Positions 53,610-64,000 of a stretch of 64,000 nucleotides of DNA are shown piece by piece. Where the stretch lies: NCBI RefSeq assembly GCF_002878395.1, contig NC_061115.1, positions 214,912,034-214,976,033 on the forward strand. The letters are read 5' to 3'. The notes beneath the pieces are model-generated. The model worked only from the letters and a program-made list of their open reading frames with translations. It was not told the origin of the DNA and did no database searches. The DNA is from Capsicum annuum (Eukaryota > Streptophyta > Magnoliopsida > Solanales > Solanaceae). Each line of letters opens with the position of its first letter. Positions within the stretch are counted from its first letter, which is position 1. The position numbers and the translations under genes were made by a program.

Positions 53610-54279
53610 TTATATTAAAAGTGTGAAGGGCCTTAAAATTCATATTTGAACTTTTTGTCCTTCATTAAAAGTCTTCACTTTAGATAAAATCGTCATTTAC
53701 TATTTTGTTAATTTAGTAAAAGAAAAAAAAAAAGAAAAAATTGTGTAGCAAGACTCATATTACATTTAGGATTTATTAAACTTGTTATTTACCTTATACA
53801 AATTTTCCTTCTGAAATCGGGTAGAAAGAATCATATTAGCTTTAGGAGTTAACTTTATTAACCTTGTATAAACTTCCCTTATAAAATTTGCTATTTAGAG
53901 CAAACGAAATACAACACAATATTTTTTTTTTCGAGCTTCCTCTTCCTGTTACTTCTTCTGCTACACAATGGTGGTGAAAAATTGAATGAAGTCAAAAAAA
54001 GTTTAGATATGAAGGTATGGAGGTCGAGGATAAGGATAGAATGTTTTTAGGTGTGTCGTTTTCTTTTATGTGTGGGAGAGAGGGTGTAGACTACCTCTCC
54101 TCCTTGTCCTGATCTTAGTAGTATTACTAAGGTATTACATAGTCTTGTTCTTCTATGTGTATCGTTATGTGTTGCTATATTGTATTTTGCTATTTTGCAA
54201 ATTCTTTTCCTACAATCATGAGTTGGCACTTGCCTTTGAGTCAAAGGTCTATTGAAACAACTTTTTTCTTATAATATAG

Positions 54280-54354
54280 GAGGATAAGGTCTGATACATC
54301 CAATCCTCCCAGACCTCCTCATGAAGTTACATGTACTGTATGTTGTTGTTCTCT
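54280..54354 (+). mobile_element. SINE 3' fragment (Au type)
   Basis: GGAGGATAAGGTCTG, then CATCC, CCTCCCAGACC, then GTACTGTATGTTGTTGTT follows the Au 3' pattern. The 5' half is absent or unrecognisable. Confidence 0.6.
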
Positions 54355-54559
54355 CTATGTATATGTCCTAAAGTATCTTTCAGATCTGTTAGTCAAAGGT
54401 TAAGATAGGTTAGAAAGTATTATGAATCAGAAGATTAATTTCTGATTTTATAAACGTGCATAAAATCATCCAAAAATACATTTTACCAAAATTCATTTAC
54501 TTTGATAAGTCATCTACACAAGTTTTGGCTCAGAGCTAATGGTATTTGGCATGCATGTG

Positions 54560-54705
54560 TGGATACCAATTGGGCATGACATCAATATTATTAGATGAAT
54601 TTGATTTCGGACTATGGATGTATTAGTATAGAAACCAGCTGGGCATGCCATCAATGTTATTACATGAATTCATTCTGGACTATTTCTAAAAATTGCCATT
54701 GTTTT
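54560..54705 (+). repeat. Short direct duplication in the outer Helitron
   Basis: ACCAATTGGGCATGACATCA and ACCAGCTGGGCATGCCATCA begin two copies of a block of about 70 bp. Confidence 0.75.
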
Positions 54706-55826
54706 TGATGTATGAATATTTTTTTTAATAACGTTGCATGCTCGTAGAGAGGCGGGGACCAGAATCCACAATCAAAAGATCAATAAAACTTTAACAAGTC
54801 TCTTTACTTCATTAGGCCAATAATACACTTTCTTAATGGATTCTCCATTTATAATTCTTACTGGATTTAGAGAACCCCGCCTAGGCCTCTAGATCCGTCC
54901 TTGTACTCATAGTATATTTGTTTTCAAAAAATTGTGATCTTTTCTTATACAGATGCATTAAATAGAATGATATGAAAGTTGCAGTTTAAGGTAGAAGGTT
55001 AATTTTTTATTTTTTTTTATGAATCATATTTTTTATAATGTCATAGATTTCATGTACAATTTAATTTTAATATTATTGCATGTTTATCGTGTATTGATTT
55101 TCAAAAAATTGTATTTCTTTTTTATACATGTGCATTAGATATATAAGAGGACATGAAGGTTATGAGATTAGAATAGAAGGTAAAATTCTTTTTTATTTAT
55201 GTACCAATAATATTTTTTGCAATGTCATAACTTCTATGTGTAATTTTGTTCTAATGTTATAGCATGTTATGCTTTGACTTAACTTTCCATTTAGGTTTAG
55301 CGAAAGTCTGGGATCATTGTGTATGTCGTATTATTAGTCTCATACACCTATTTTCTTATTTTTGATGTCTATTATCATTTATTGTGTACTATGTTTGAGT
55401 TACCACATTATTTCTTTAAATGCTATCCACTACTTTTCTTACTAATTGATACAGTATTTTTTTTCAATATTGTATACTACTGTTTATATCTTCACCGCAC
55501 TGATTTCTGAGAGTAGAGCAAATAACAGCTTTGTCGTCAGAAATTCTCATAAATTCTCTACTATGTTGCTGCTTAGGTTTTCAAAGCATAGTAGTTTTAG
55601 TTTCTTTCACTTGCTTAAAATATATGTAAGTATCCTTTTACTTCTAACCCATATCTAATAATGATATCCTGTTCAAGATTATGAATATTTTCTATGTATT
55701 AGCTTCAGTTTGATTAGTTAGGATTTCTAAATGCCAAGTTTTAAATTTTATTGTGAATTGTATTAAGAGTAATATCTTAATATTAATCAATTAAAATTTA
55801 CGTGCAACGTACGTATTCTAAACTAG

Positions 55827-56945
55827 TATATATATATATATATGAAAAATGATGTTTCTCTATAAATATTACTAATGTTTATCGTTTAGATATGTAATTT
55901 CAAATCATAATTTAAAATATATGGAGTTGATTTGTGTTCGATCCAACTTATGTAGGACTGAAAGATTGTTATTATTGTTAGTGTAAATTGCAAGTAATCG
56001 AGTAAAAGCATATATATTGCCTTTCACTGTCATTTTCAATCTAATGATAAAAGCAAATGATTGACAATTAGGCTGTTCCAATTATTTTAATTTTCAAACT
56101 CTCATGATTGTACCCGCATAAAAAGAACCGTCATGTACGGTGTACCAATTTCATTTGATCCCTTGGCGTGAATTAGATCATGGCGTCAAAAATCATGGAG
56201 TCATTTGATAGTGTATGTAAGAATTGTAGAATGTATGATATATTAATAATAATTGTATTAGTGATATTATTTGTGTTACTTATGTTGAAATTTTTTTTCT
56301 CATATAATACATATACCTAACTAGTAGTATTTTCGATTCAATACTACACATATAATACGTATGCCATTATTTCATTTTTATCTGAGAACGAATAATAATT
56401 TGTCATATTAAAAAAATCTTTTAAATTTTATCTCATTTTATCCTTAATGACATCATGCTTTCGAACAAAGTATGGATCGTGCGCATCATACTTTGTCTAA
56501 ACGATTAGATGTATTTTCTATCTGAACTATCACCAACTATTTATTAAAACATATGACTTCAGCTATCAATGCTCACTTTTCTTACCTGAATTATCATTAT
56601 CGTTCAGGTATAGAAAAATGAACAGTTGATAATTGAGATATGTTTAAATAAATAATTGATGATAATTCACGTAGGAAACTCAACATCTGATAATTAGTGA
56701 TAAACTCGCAATACCGAAATACTACAAAATCTACATTCCATAGATACTACAAGACAAGTTGCAAAAATAAGTCCTCTCGCAACGTTTTACCAGTTGACAA
56801 TGAACACAATATTGTCTTGTCCCTTACCTAACCATACTAAATACTACTCCTTATCCTATGAAACTCTTATCCACCCACCGTCCGCCAGATCTCCTATTTA
56901 TCACATATAATATAATCTTTGTACCCCACCATGCATGTACTAGGG
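55827..56945 (+). repeat. C module, copy 1
   Basis: Carries a short ORF (56195-56320), the AACAAAGTATG...CATACTTTGT inverted repeat (about 56463-56500) and the TATA-rich tail near 56890. Confidence 0.8.
56195..56320 (+). CDS. Short membrane-protein-like ORF, C-module copy 1 (41 codons)
   Basis: Starts MESFDSVCKNCRMYDILIII and has the same length, C-x2-C pair, single hydrophobic span and stop position as 20572-20697. By eye the two differ by about seven amino-acid changes and three or so silent changes, mostly conservative in the membrane span. That is not proof of selection. No family is recognised and no promoter like the Q module precedes it. Confidence 0.3.
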   Translation: MESFDSVCKNCRMYDILIIIVLVILFVLLMLKFFFSYNTYT

Positions 56946-58395
56946 CCATTTTGCAAAATAGATATTTTGAATTTTTTTTTAAGTTGTTAAACATAAGCCT
57001 TGAAAAATTAAGTATTTAGATACTGGGATGACATCAACTTCTACTAGGAAATTATTTTTCCTTATTTTAAAAAAAAAAAAAAAAAACTTGTTTCTATAGG
57101 AAAACAAAATCCAAGATTTTTGATCAATCAAACATGAAAATCAAAAAATCAGTACCGAATGCACACTTGGGACTTCTCTATATTCCTTCTCAATTTACCA
57201 CAAATCATCCAAATACAACAATTATTTTGTGACTTTCAACTAGGAAAATAGATCAGCTTAATTTCCCTTCTCTAGCAAAAGTTTGAGTCCACAATTAGGA
57301 ATAGGAAAAAAAAAATCACCACTCCCATAGAGTTGCCAAATGAGACATTATCAAGCACATCTAAGAGAGCATATAGTTTCAACCTGATAGAGTTATTATT
57401 GAAGATTGCAGATGCTTTTTGAGGTTAACTAAGCAATTATTATTTATATTAGGAAAAATGCTCTATTACCACCTTGAACTATACGCGAAAAGGTTGAGAC
57501 ACATCCGAATTTTAAGAGGAGTTTATTATCCCTGAACTAATTAAAATCGTATTTTTGACAACCTTAGTGCTTATGTGGCACACGTGTGCTTACATAGACC
57601 CTTCAGTGTCTTGTGTCACGTATGTGCCACGTGGTAATAGAATATTTTCTATTCCAGACGAATAATAGGACCCTCCTAACGTTCGAGTATGTCTCAACCT
57701 TTTTACGTATAGTTCAAGATGGTAATAGAGTATTTTCTCTCCATATTAGAGACACAAATAGATATGTTGTTTTTGTGGCAAATAAAATTAAGGGAAGAGG
57801 GTCAAATTTATCCTTCTATTTTGAAAAATTGGTTAAGTATATGCTTCGTCATATTTTGACATCAAATTTATCCTCATTGTTATACATTGAGGTTAAATTT
57901 ACCCTTCTACTTTGAAAAATTAACTAATATATCCTTACTCATATTTTGGGGTCAAATTTACCCTTGATGTTATACTTCGGAGCCAAATTTATCTCATTGT
58001 TAAGAAACTTTTCACATATACCCTTTCTTTAACAAAATAATCCAAATCAACGTTAAATGATTCATTTATTAAAAATAAAATACACCCTGATCTAATTTGC
58101 CCGATCCAACTCAAGCGACAATAAAGACACAAACAAATATACCCCCTCAGTTTTGTTGATCAAAATTTTCAATCTCAATATGGCTAATCATTCGAAAAAA
58201 CCAATTAAACATCACTGGCTTCGTCGAATTTTACCTGGCCAATTATCTGATATTATATAGTTTCATTAAACAACGCTTTTTGGGTTTCTTCAAAATTTTG
58301 CCCAAACTATTCCTCTTATGTTTTTTTTCTCCAACTGGAAAATGCCATGATAACATATTTTTTTAATTTATACACTCTACTGTTCAAAAGACAAC
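56946..58395 (+). repeat. B module, copy 2
   Basis: Paralogous to 44898-46006. It carries a MULE-type MITE (57452-57739) that copy 1 lacks. The ORF at 57613-57915 spans the MITE edge and is not a gene. Confidence 0.8.
57452..57739. mobile_element. MULE-derived MITE (288 bp)
   Basis: The ends are inverted over about 50 bp: GGAAAAATGCTCTATTACC... on the left and GAGAAAATACTCTATTACC... in reverse on the right, both followed by CTTGAACTATACG. The flanks are TTTATATTA and TCCATATTA, a 9-bp duplication with two differences. The site at about 45345 in copy 1 is empty. The inner end phrase AACTATACGCGAAAAGG resembles MULE-1's AACTATACCCGAAAAGT. Confidence 0.82.
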
Positions 58396-59510
58396 AAAAT
58401 ATATATGAAATGATGTTCCTCTATAAATATTACTAATGTTTATCGTTTAGACATGTAATTTCAAATTATAATTTAAAATATATAGAGTTAATTTGTGTTC
58501 AATCCAACTTATTTAGGAATGAAATATCGTTATTATTGTTAGTGTAAATTGCAAGTAATCGAGTAAAACTAAAAGTATATATATTGCCTTTCACTATCAT
58601 TTTAAATCTAATGATACAAGCAAATGATTATCAATCAGGCTGTTCCAATCATTATAATTTTTCGAACTCTCATGATTGTCCCCACATAAAAAGAAGAGTC
58701 ATGTACCAGTTTGATCCCCAGGCGTGAATTAGACCATGTGTCAAAAATCATGGAGTCATTTGATGGTGTATGTAAGAATTGTTGAAAATATGATATATTA
58801 ATAATGATTGTATTAGTAATATTTGTGTTAGTTGTGTTGAAAATTTTTTACTCATATAATACGTATGCCTATCTAGTAGTATTTTCGATTTAATACTACA
58901 CATATAATATGTATGTCATTAATTCATTTTTATCTGTGAACGAATAATAATTTGTCATATTAAAAAAAATAGATTTTATCTCATTTTATCCTTAATGATG
59001 TCATGCTTTCGAACAAAGTATGGATCATGTGTATCATACTTTGTCTAAATAATTAGATGTGTGAATTTTCTATCTGAACTATCACTAGTTATTTATTAAA
59101 AGATATGACTTCAACTATCAATTGTTCATTTTTCTTATCTAAATTATCACCGTCATTTAGGTGCAGAAAAAATGAACAGTTGATAATTAAAGTATATTTA
59201 AATAAATAATTGATGATATATAGAAAACTAACACCTAATAGTTAGTGATAAACTCACAATACCGAAACACTACAAAGTCCACATTCCATAGATACTACAA
59301 GTTGCAAAAATAAGTCCTCTAGCAACGTTTTTTCAGTTGATAATAAACACAATATTGTCTTGTCCCTACCTAACCGTACTAAATACTACTCCCTATCTGT
59401 ATTCACCCACCAGATCTCCAATTTATTATATATAACATAAAATAATCTTTGTGCCCCACCATGCACCTATTATAATGTGTTCCAACTAAGCTAGCTTTCA
59501 AGGGCAGATT
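58396..59510 (+). repeat. C module, copy 2
   Basis: Same order of landmarks as the other C modules. The short ORF here is broken (see 58750). Confidence 0.8.
58750..58875 (+). pseudogene. Broken copy of the short membrane ORF, C-module copy 2
   Basis: Begins MESFDGVCKNC and then stops at TGA (58783-58785) where other copies have a G, E or R codon. The rest of the span is still readable. Confidence 0.45.
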
Positions 59511-59689
59511 TACATGAAAAGCCTTACGGGAAAAAATTAAGGACAGAAGTAGAGGCAGAGGAATTTTATTATGAAAGAAGAGATATACAATGTGGAGTAT
59601 GACGTAATTTCTGAATATTTAAAATTGATTCATTAATTGCACTTATATAGTATATGTGTACAAATAAGTCTTAGGTCTAAAAATATAAA
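59511..59689. other. Unique spacer
   Basis: No gene or repeat is recognised. Confidence 0.4.
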
Positions 59690-60205
59690 GGTTCATACTC
59701 TCGATATTATACTTTGAAATTTTGGCTAAATATACTCTTTCTCATATTTTGAGGCTAAATTTACCCTCGATATTATATTTTAAAGTCAAATTTACCCTCG
59801 TTGTTAAGAAACTTTTCATATGTACTCTTTCTTTAGCAAGAAAAATTCAAATCAACGTTAAATGACTCATTTATTAAAAATAAAACACACCCTAATCTAG
59901 TCTATCCGATCCAACTTGAGCCACATTAATAAAGGCACAAATAAATATACCCCTCAATTCTGTTGATCAAATTTTTCAATCTCAATATGGCTGATCATTC
60001 GTAAAGACTAACTAAACATCATTGGCTTGATCAAATTTTACCTGACCGACTATCTAATATTATATAGATTCATTAAACAACGCTTTTTAGCTTTCTTCTG
60101 AATTTTGCCCCAACTATTCCTCTTATCCTTTTTTTCTCCAACTAAAAAAATGCTATGATAACATATTTTTTGAATATATATACTCCTGTTCAAAAGACTA
60201 CAATA
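59690..60205 (+). repeat. B module, copy 3 (shortened)
   Basis: Only the right half of the B module is present. It contains the uninterrupted target sites of the copia element (about 60155-60175) and of the Helitron pair (about 60195-60215). Confidence 0.8.
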
Positions 60206-60700
60206 TATATATATATGAAAAATAATGTTCCTTTATAAATATTACTAATGTTTATCGTCTAGATATATAATTTCAAACTATAATTTAAAATTTATGAGGT
60301 TGATTTGTGTCGATTCAATTTATGTAGGGCTGAAATATTGTTATTATTGTTGCTGTAAATTGCATTTAATCGAGTAAAAGTATATATATTGCCTTTCACT
60401 ATCAATTTTAATCAAATGATAGAGAAAATGATTAACAATTAGGCTGCTCCAATCATTTTAATTTTTCAAACTCTTTATTCTATCAATGCATGATTGTCCC
60501 CACATAAAAGTAACAGTCATGTACCAATTTCATTTGATCCCTAGCCGTGAATTAGATCATGAGTCAAAAATCATAGAGTGATTTGATGGTGCACCTAAGA
60601 ATAGTGAAAAATATAATATATTAATAATGATTATATAATTATAATTTTTGTGTTATTTATGATGAAATTTTTTTTCTCATATCGTGTTTCACTTGGTGTA
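60206..60700 (+). repeat. C module, copy 3 (truncated)
   Basis: Runs from the (TA)n site to the short-ORF region and stops near 60690. Confidence 0.75.
60573..60698 (+). pseudogene. Broken copy of the short membrane ORF, C-module copy 3
   Basis: The start is ATA in place of ATG and several indels or stops follow. Confidence 0.4.
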
Positions 60701-61396
60701 TTAGACAATTTTTTTTTAATCTTTAAATAATACACACCTTAATATCGAATGTATAACTCGTTAATATAAGTATTAATTATACAGAGGCTATTAAATAAAA
60801 TCTTAATAATACACAAAATTAATATATCTATTAGTTTAATGTGATCTACCAAATAACCCCTTAAAATGAGCATGATTGAATTTGGGTGAATTAAAATGAG
60901 CTGGTTAATAAATGGACAAGTAATCCCTTTAAAGAATACTTAGGCTGAAATGTATAAAAAATTAAAAATAGATCACAACTCAACCGTCTGATCTACTGAA
61001 TGTTAATTATTTTTAATTTTTATAAAACTTTTTAAGTATCTGATGAATTATCTTTTTTTTTTTTTAATTATGATTACATGTAACATATCAAATAAAATAA
61101 TATTATTATTTTTTTTAAATATAATTTGATAAAATTTCTTATAAATCAATTTAACTATATTTTAGTTCAATTTTGTTCAATTTTAGATGAATTGAATCGA
61201 GTTTGATTAAAATGAATTGAACCAATAGATAAATCGGACGAGATATTGATGATTCTTTCAAATTTAAATAAATTGAACCAATTATATTTTCATGAACTAA
61301 TTTTGATCAGCCGGAACATGTTACTGCACGTGCCACCATATGGTCGGAACCAAAGAGACTCAACCATGTTTATTTACTCGTGTTTCCTTAAATTAT
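60701..61396. other. AT-rich stretch with MITE-like remnants
   Basis: 60705-60865 has the style of a Solanaceae MITE end (AATAATACACACCTTAATA, then CTACCAAATAACCCC). No gene is supported; the ORF at 61246-61461 lacks a domain. Confidence 0.4.
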
Positions 61397-61655
61397 ACTT
61401 CCACTGTTCCATAATAAGTGAATTGTTAGAGTATTTTTTAGTCTTTAAAATAAGTGAATGATTTACAATTCAAGATAGACGTTGGAAATTTTTTTCAAAT
61501 TTACTCACCATTAAATGTGTATTGAGGGTATGTATTATTATTAAGGTTTTGAATTTTGAAAAGGTAAAAATAAAAAAACATGATAAATTTATGTCTTATT
61601 TTTTTAACATGTGTGTCAAAATTCAACAATTAACTTATTGTGAAACGGAGGCTTG
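61397..61655. mobile_element. Diverged Stowaway-like MITE
   Basis: Left ACTTCCACTGTTCCATAATA and right, in reverse, GCCTCCGTTTCACAATAAG resemble the ends of the element at 15034-15289, as does the interior (AAGTGAATTGTTAGAGTATT). More decayed. Confidence 0.55.
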
Positions 61656-61952
61656 CGGTCCATTTGTCAAAATTTTGAAGGTCAAGCAATCTTTGGCACA
61701 TTTCTAAATATTTGAACCTTTTTTTTTTCTTTTATCTAACTTTATTTTGCCTTTTCATACTCATTATCTTTCGCAACAACGATAGTATATTCAGTAAAAT
61801 TCTACAAATGAAATTTGAAAAATTAAAGTGTACGTAAATTTTATCACTATTTTATAAAGATAGAGAAATCATGTCAGAAAGATCCCTGTAAACACCTAAT
61901 TTTGTCCCTCCCAAAATTTAATTTTATTCATTTTTGGTTCACCTACCGTGTA

Positions 61953-61957
61953 CCCTC
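61953..61957. repeat. Target site duplication, left of nested solo LTR
   Basis: CCCTC, repeated at 63904-63908. Confidence 0.85.
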
Positions 61958-63903
61958 TGTAGACAATTGATTTTTTATCCTCCCCGAGTGTAATATATAT
62001 ATTTTCGATATTAAATATTTTTATTTGATTTGATATTATTTTAATTATTATTTTATTTTCAGTAAATATTTAGTTAAAAAATAAATAACTAAATGAAATT
62101 AATTTTAGGATATTATTTGATTTTATACCAATTAAAATATATATATATATAATACAAAAAGAATATATGTTTCTTTTTAAATAAATAAGTTAGTAGTTTT
62201 AGTATTATCTTAATTATATTTATTTTTGATTATTTTTAAAAATTTTAAATATAAAATTAATTAGTTATTATTATTATTTTATTTTATTTTTATTTATTAT
62301 TTTTATTTGTTATTATTAATTATCTTCTATAAAAAAAAAAGAATTCAAAATTTAAACAAAATCCTATCCTATTTGATATTAACTACTCCCCCAAAATCAT
62401 CCTATTTAAGGACTCTTCACCCCAAAACATACGAACTTTTTTTTCACACTCTGTATCAGACAGACACTAGATATTATTCTGTGACAAAAACTAGACAGAG
62501 ATTATTTTCTCAGACAGTGCAAAAAGAGTTAAACATAGAGTGAATATCAGTAAAAACAAAAAATGAGAGAAACGAAAGAAGAAAAAGAATCAGAATTCGA
62601 GGTTTCAAAATTCCGTTTGAGATTTCGGTGATGAATTTTTTTGAGTATTATTCAGTCTAATTCATACAGGTTTTTCTTTAACTTTCTACTATTTACATTA
62701 CAAATCTGTTATAAAAAAAAGCATGAATATTTAATATGTGAAATTGTTCAACTGTATGAAATTTTGTTGTCACGTATTATGTAAATTGAATTCTTGAAGT
62801 ATTCATATACCTGTGAACATACATAGATGAAGAATATGCATATATACAGTGAGGAAAATATATTTGTAAAAGAAAATTGAACATAAATACTTGTGCACGT
62901 TCATTAGGAAAAGTCGGGATCTTAAACTTATTTGTTAACAAGTTGTAATATTTATGCTAAGTAAATATTTTGTTCGCCAATAAGTTGGAATTTTGATTAG
63001 TATTTACGGATTAAAAATAATTTAATTTTTGATTTAATTATTTATTGCTTCTGGAATTTCTCGTTTAATAATGTTTCTTTTCGTCTTCGATTTTAATTTT
63101 TTAAACGAATTTTTGATTGATTTTAATTAATTCATTTTATTTTATTTTACTATTATTAAAAAATAAAATTTGGGAATCAAGATTAGTGTAATATGGATAG
63201 CTTAGTATATATATTTTTATTTCATTTATTGTTATTAATAAAGCTTAATAATTATTTGTTAAATTAATTAATTACTTTAAATAAATTTTGCTTAAAGGTT
63301 ATCGTTAAGGTTAAATAGTATTTCGAATAGATAAAATTGTTTCGAGTTTATAAAAGACAAACAAATGCCTTTAAGGCTAGGCAGATTTTTAGGCACGTTA
63401 AAATATTCGTCTGAATAAAGAATGCGGTGTACGTATCTTTTCGAGGCATTTTAAAATATAAGGATGTAAAAAAAAAATACCTTGGTAAATATTTTTCTAA
63501 AACTAACTTGACAAATATTTTAAAACTTTCATCGATTTATTAATATAAGATAATAGACAAGTTTTCGGTATAATAAAAATTAGCGAATTTAGGCCTTAAC
63601 GCAATTTATCAAAATAGTTTTAGTTAAGTATAAGTTAATAAAAACGATCGTGCTAGAACCACGGGACTCGAGGGGTGCCTCACACCTTTCCCTCGGTCAA
63701 CAGAATTCCTTACCCGATCTTCTGTTTTCGCAGACCAACAAAGAGTCATTTTCTTTTGATTAGGGATTCAAAAAGGTGACTTGGAACACCATAACTCAAT
63801 TCCAAGTGGCGACTCTGTTAATAAACTAATCCTTATTCAAAATCATCGTTTTAACTGAAAAACCCTTTGACCTCGACCTTCGGGCGAAAAAAGGGTTGTG
63901 ACA
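61958..63903 (+). mobile_element. Solo LTR (1.95 kb), Ogre-like, nested in another Ogre-like LTR
   Basis: Starts TGTAGACAATTGATTT and ends GGGTTGTGACA. Its last 250 bp match, in the opposite sense, the outer part of the LTR at 24497 (CCCTCGGTCAACAGAATTCC, CAAGTGGCGACTCTG). TATTTAAGG at about 62403 is a likely TATA region and is followed by a leader-like stretch. The exact 5-bp flanking duplication and the lack of PBS or coding make it a solo LTR. Confidence 0.85.
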
Positions 63904-63908
63904 CCCTC
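63904..63908. repeat. Target site duplication, right of nested solo LTR
   Basis: CCCTC, identical to 61953-61957. Confidence 0.85.
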
Positions 63909-64000
63909 AACCATATAATCATACCCCACAAAAATACAAAAATAACAACTCTTAACAAAATCCCAATAAATTTTATCTTGTTTTAATTTATCCTAACAAA

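Larger units (their letters stand above)
49662..55826 (+). mobile_element. Outer Helitron (2.2 kb), split by an inner Helitron
   Basis: The outer copy consists of 49662-49667 (TCTATA) and 53610-55826. Joined in mind, its start is TCTATA followed by TTATATTAAAAGTGTG, closely like the inner Helitron's start TCTCTATTATATTAAAAG. It ends with a hairpin (ACGTGC-AAC-GTACGT, 55800-55814), then ATTCTAAACTAG and a T. The paralogue at 60190-60215 has only (TA)n here, so both copies are absent there. No Rep/helicase is seen. The interior holds a SINE fragment, an 80-bp duplication and AT-rich sequence. ORFs at 54070-54255 and 55319-55658 lack domains. Confidence 0.82.
61887..64000 (+). mobile_element. 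Ogre-like LTR, outer copy, continuing past the window
   Basis: It begins TGTAAACACCTAATTTTGTC and resumes at 63909 (AACCATATAATCATACC, then CACAAAAATACAAAAATAAC), in the same order as the LTR starts of the 24497-35626 element. It is interrupted by a solo LTR at 61958-63903. Confidence 0.75.

Noticed and set aside
49668..55826. Two Helitrons simply in tandem
   Set aside because: The second would lack its TC start; nesting 6 bp inside the outer copy explains both starts and both AT targets.
61887..63903. Single LTR from 61887 to 63903
   Set aside because: The duplication CCCTC and a second TGTAGAC start at 61958 show that it is one LTR inserted into another.

Overview
The window reads as nuclear DNA of a flowering plant, most probably a Solanaceae species (Solanum or a close relative). 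It is AT-rich, has no bacterial-style operons, and is almost wholly transposable elements and their remnants: tRNA-derived SINEs of the Au/SolS type, Ogre/Tat-type LTR sequences starting TGTAGACAC, Helitrons with 5' TC and 3' hairpin-CTAG ends, and Mutator-like elements (MULEs). I found no intact, confidently functional host gene. The exact species is not determined.

Layout. 1-1217 is part of an Ogre-like LTR cut by the window edge. 3417-9630 is a complete MULE (MULE-1) with 127-bp terminal inverted repeats and a 9-bp target duplication; it carries a decayed transposase on the minus strand and a GRF zinc-finger gene on the plus strand. 9640-23870 is a low-copy, locally duplicated block built from a few modules: a 340-bp module (P), a SINE remnant, a TATA-containing promoter-like module (Q), and a module (C) holding a very short membrane-protein-like ORF. 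This block was hit by a 4.0-kb Helitron (10176-14205), a Stowaway-like MITE (15034-15289), an 897-bp solo LTR (17982-18878) and a 464-bp GC-richer insert that may be organellar DNA (22376-22839).

23871-44887 is a second MULE (MULE-2, about 9.9 kb without its guest) split by an 11.1-kb Ogre/Tat-like LTR element on the minus strand (24497-35626). That element has two about 2.0-kb LTRs, a PBS, a PPT, a decayed gag, a 17-copy 41-bp tandem array and no recognisable pol, so it looks non-autonomous (TR-GAG type). MULE-2 carries a broken transposase, an unknown ORF, a 60-bp minisatellite, a 0.8-kb foldback, a GRF gene and a DUF1985-like gene.

44898-60700 is a tandem array of B and C modules (three rounds). 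It is interrupted by a decayed 3.6-kb Ty1-copia element (46007-49606) and by a Helitron nested 6 bp inside another Helitron (49662-55826). 61887 to the end is an Ogre-like LTR containing a nested solo LTR (61958-63903).

Because the host block is duplicated, several insertions can be checked against an unoccupied paralogue inside the same window, which makes their borders unusually firm. The strongest observations are these nested insertions, the GRF/coiled-coil/membrane gene shared by two different MULEs, the foldback in MULE-2, the 41-bp array in the Ogre-like element, and the recurring short membrane ORF.
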